Of a stretch of 13,728 nt of DNA, positions 13,727-13,728 are shown in pieces. The DNA is taken from positions 1-13,728 of the forward strand of contig JAUWPC010000047.1 in the NCBI GenBank assembly GCA_030611815.1, read 5' to 3'. The notes under the pieces were generated by a model. That model made no database searches. It was not told the origin of the DNA and was given only the letters and a program-made list of their open reading frames with translations. Position numbers and translations under genes: made by a program. Source of the DNA: Desulfobacteraceae bacterium (GTDB lineage: Bacteria; Desulfobacterota; DSM-4660; Desulfatiglandales; Desulfatiglandaceae). Within the stretch, counting starts at the first letter, position 1. Each line of letters starts with the position of its first letter.

Positions 13727-13728
13727 AC

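Overview
The window looks like chromosomal DNA of a Gram-negative bacterium, most likely a Desulfobacterota (Deltaproteobacteria)-type anaerobe. The hints are an NtrC-type sigma-54 response regulator paired with a Cache/PAS histidine kinase, a TauE/SafE (TSUP) transporter with a small Cys/His-rich membrane partner, and intergenic DNA full of short degenerate repeats and small palindromic elements. This placement is inference; no taxonomic marker such as rRNA is present.

Layout. Positions 1-2943 (minus strand) hold a three-gene transporter run read as TSUP permease, then a 181-residue membrane protein with a zinc-ribbon-like Cys/His cluster, then an MFS permease; a 12-bp perfect hairpin separates the first two. 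A 690-bp AT-rich spacer (2944-3634) follows. It carries a candidate sigma-54 promoter on each strand and one intrinsic terminator. On the plus strand come a sodium/calcium exchanger-family (CaCA) antiporter (3635-4657) and a 73-residue single-CBS-motif protein (4712-4933), whose 3' end overlaps the convergent response regulator. The response regulator (4912-6381) and its histidine kinase (6381-8567) form a tightly coupled minus-strand operon (kinase first, one-base overlap).

Positions 8568-11307 are a rearranged patch. A segment matching the promoter, leader and first codons of the downstream UvrD/PcrA-type helicase gene is present twice. The intact copy lies directly before the helicase (11149-11343). 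A decayed copy (8608-8997) lies more than 2 kb upstream, with a stop at codon 4, a 43-nt insert, and a ~146-bp MITE-like element whose empty site is preserved in the intact copy. Between the two copies sit the N-terminal stub of a Ca2+/H+ (CAX) antiporter and a full CLC chloride channel/transporter gene, joined by an ATGA stop/start overlap. The helicase gene (11308-13461) is complete, with all SF1A motifs and the C-terminal Tudor-like domain. The last 270 bp hold two 7-nt-period repeats and a palindromic MITE-like element.

How it fits together. Five of the genes concern ion or solute transport (TSUP, MFS, CaCA, CAX remnant, CLC). A sigma-54 two-component system sits among them, and candidate -24/-12 promoters face both the TSUP operon and the CaCA gene. 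A working hypothesis is that the kinase/regulator pair controls these transporters. The clearest unusual observation is the duplicated helicase 5' region bracketing the CLC module, including a MITE with a readable empty site.
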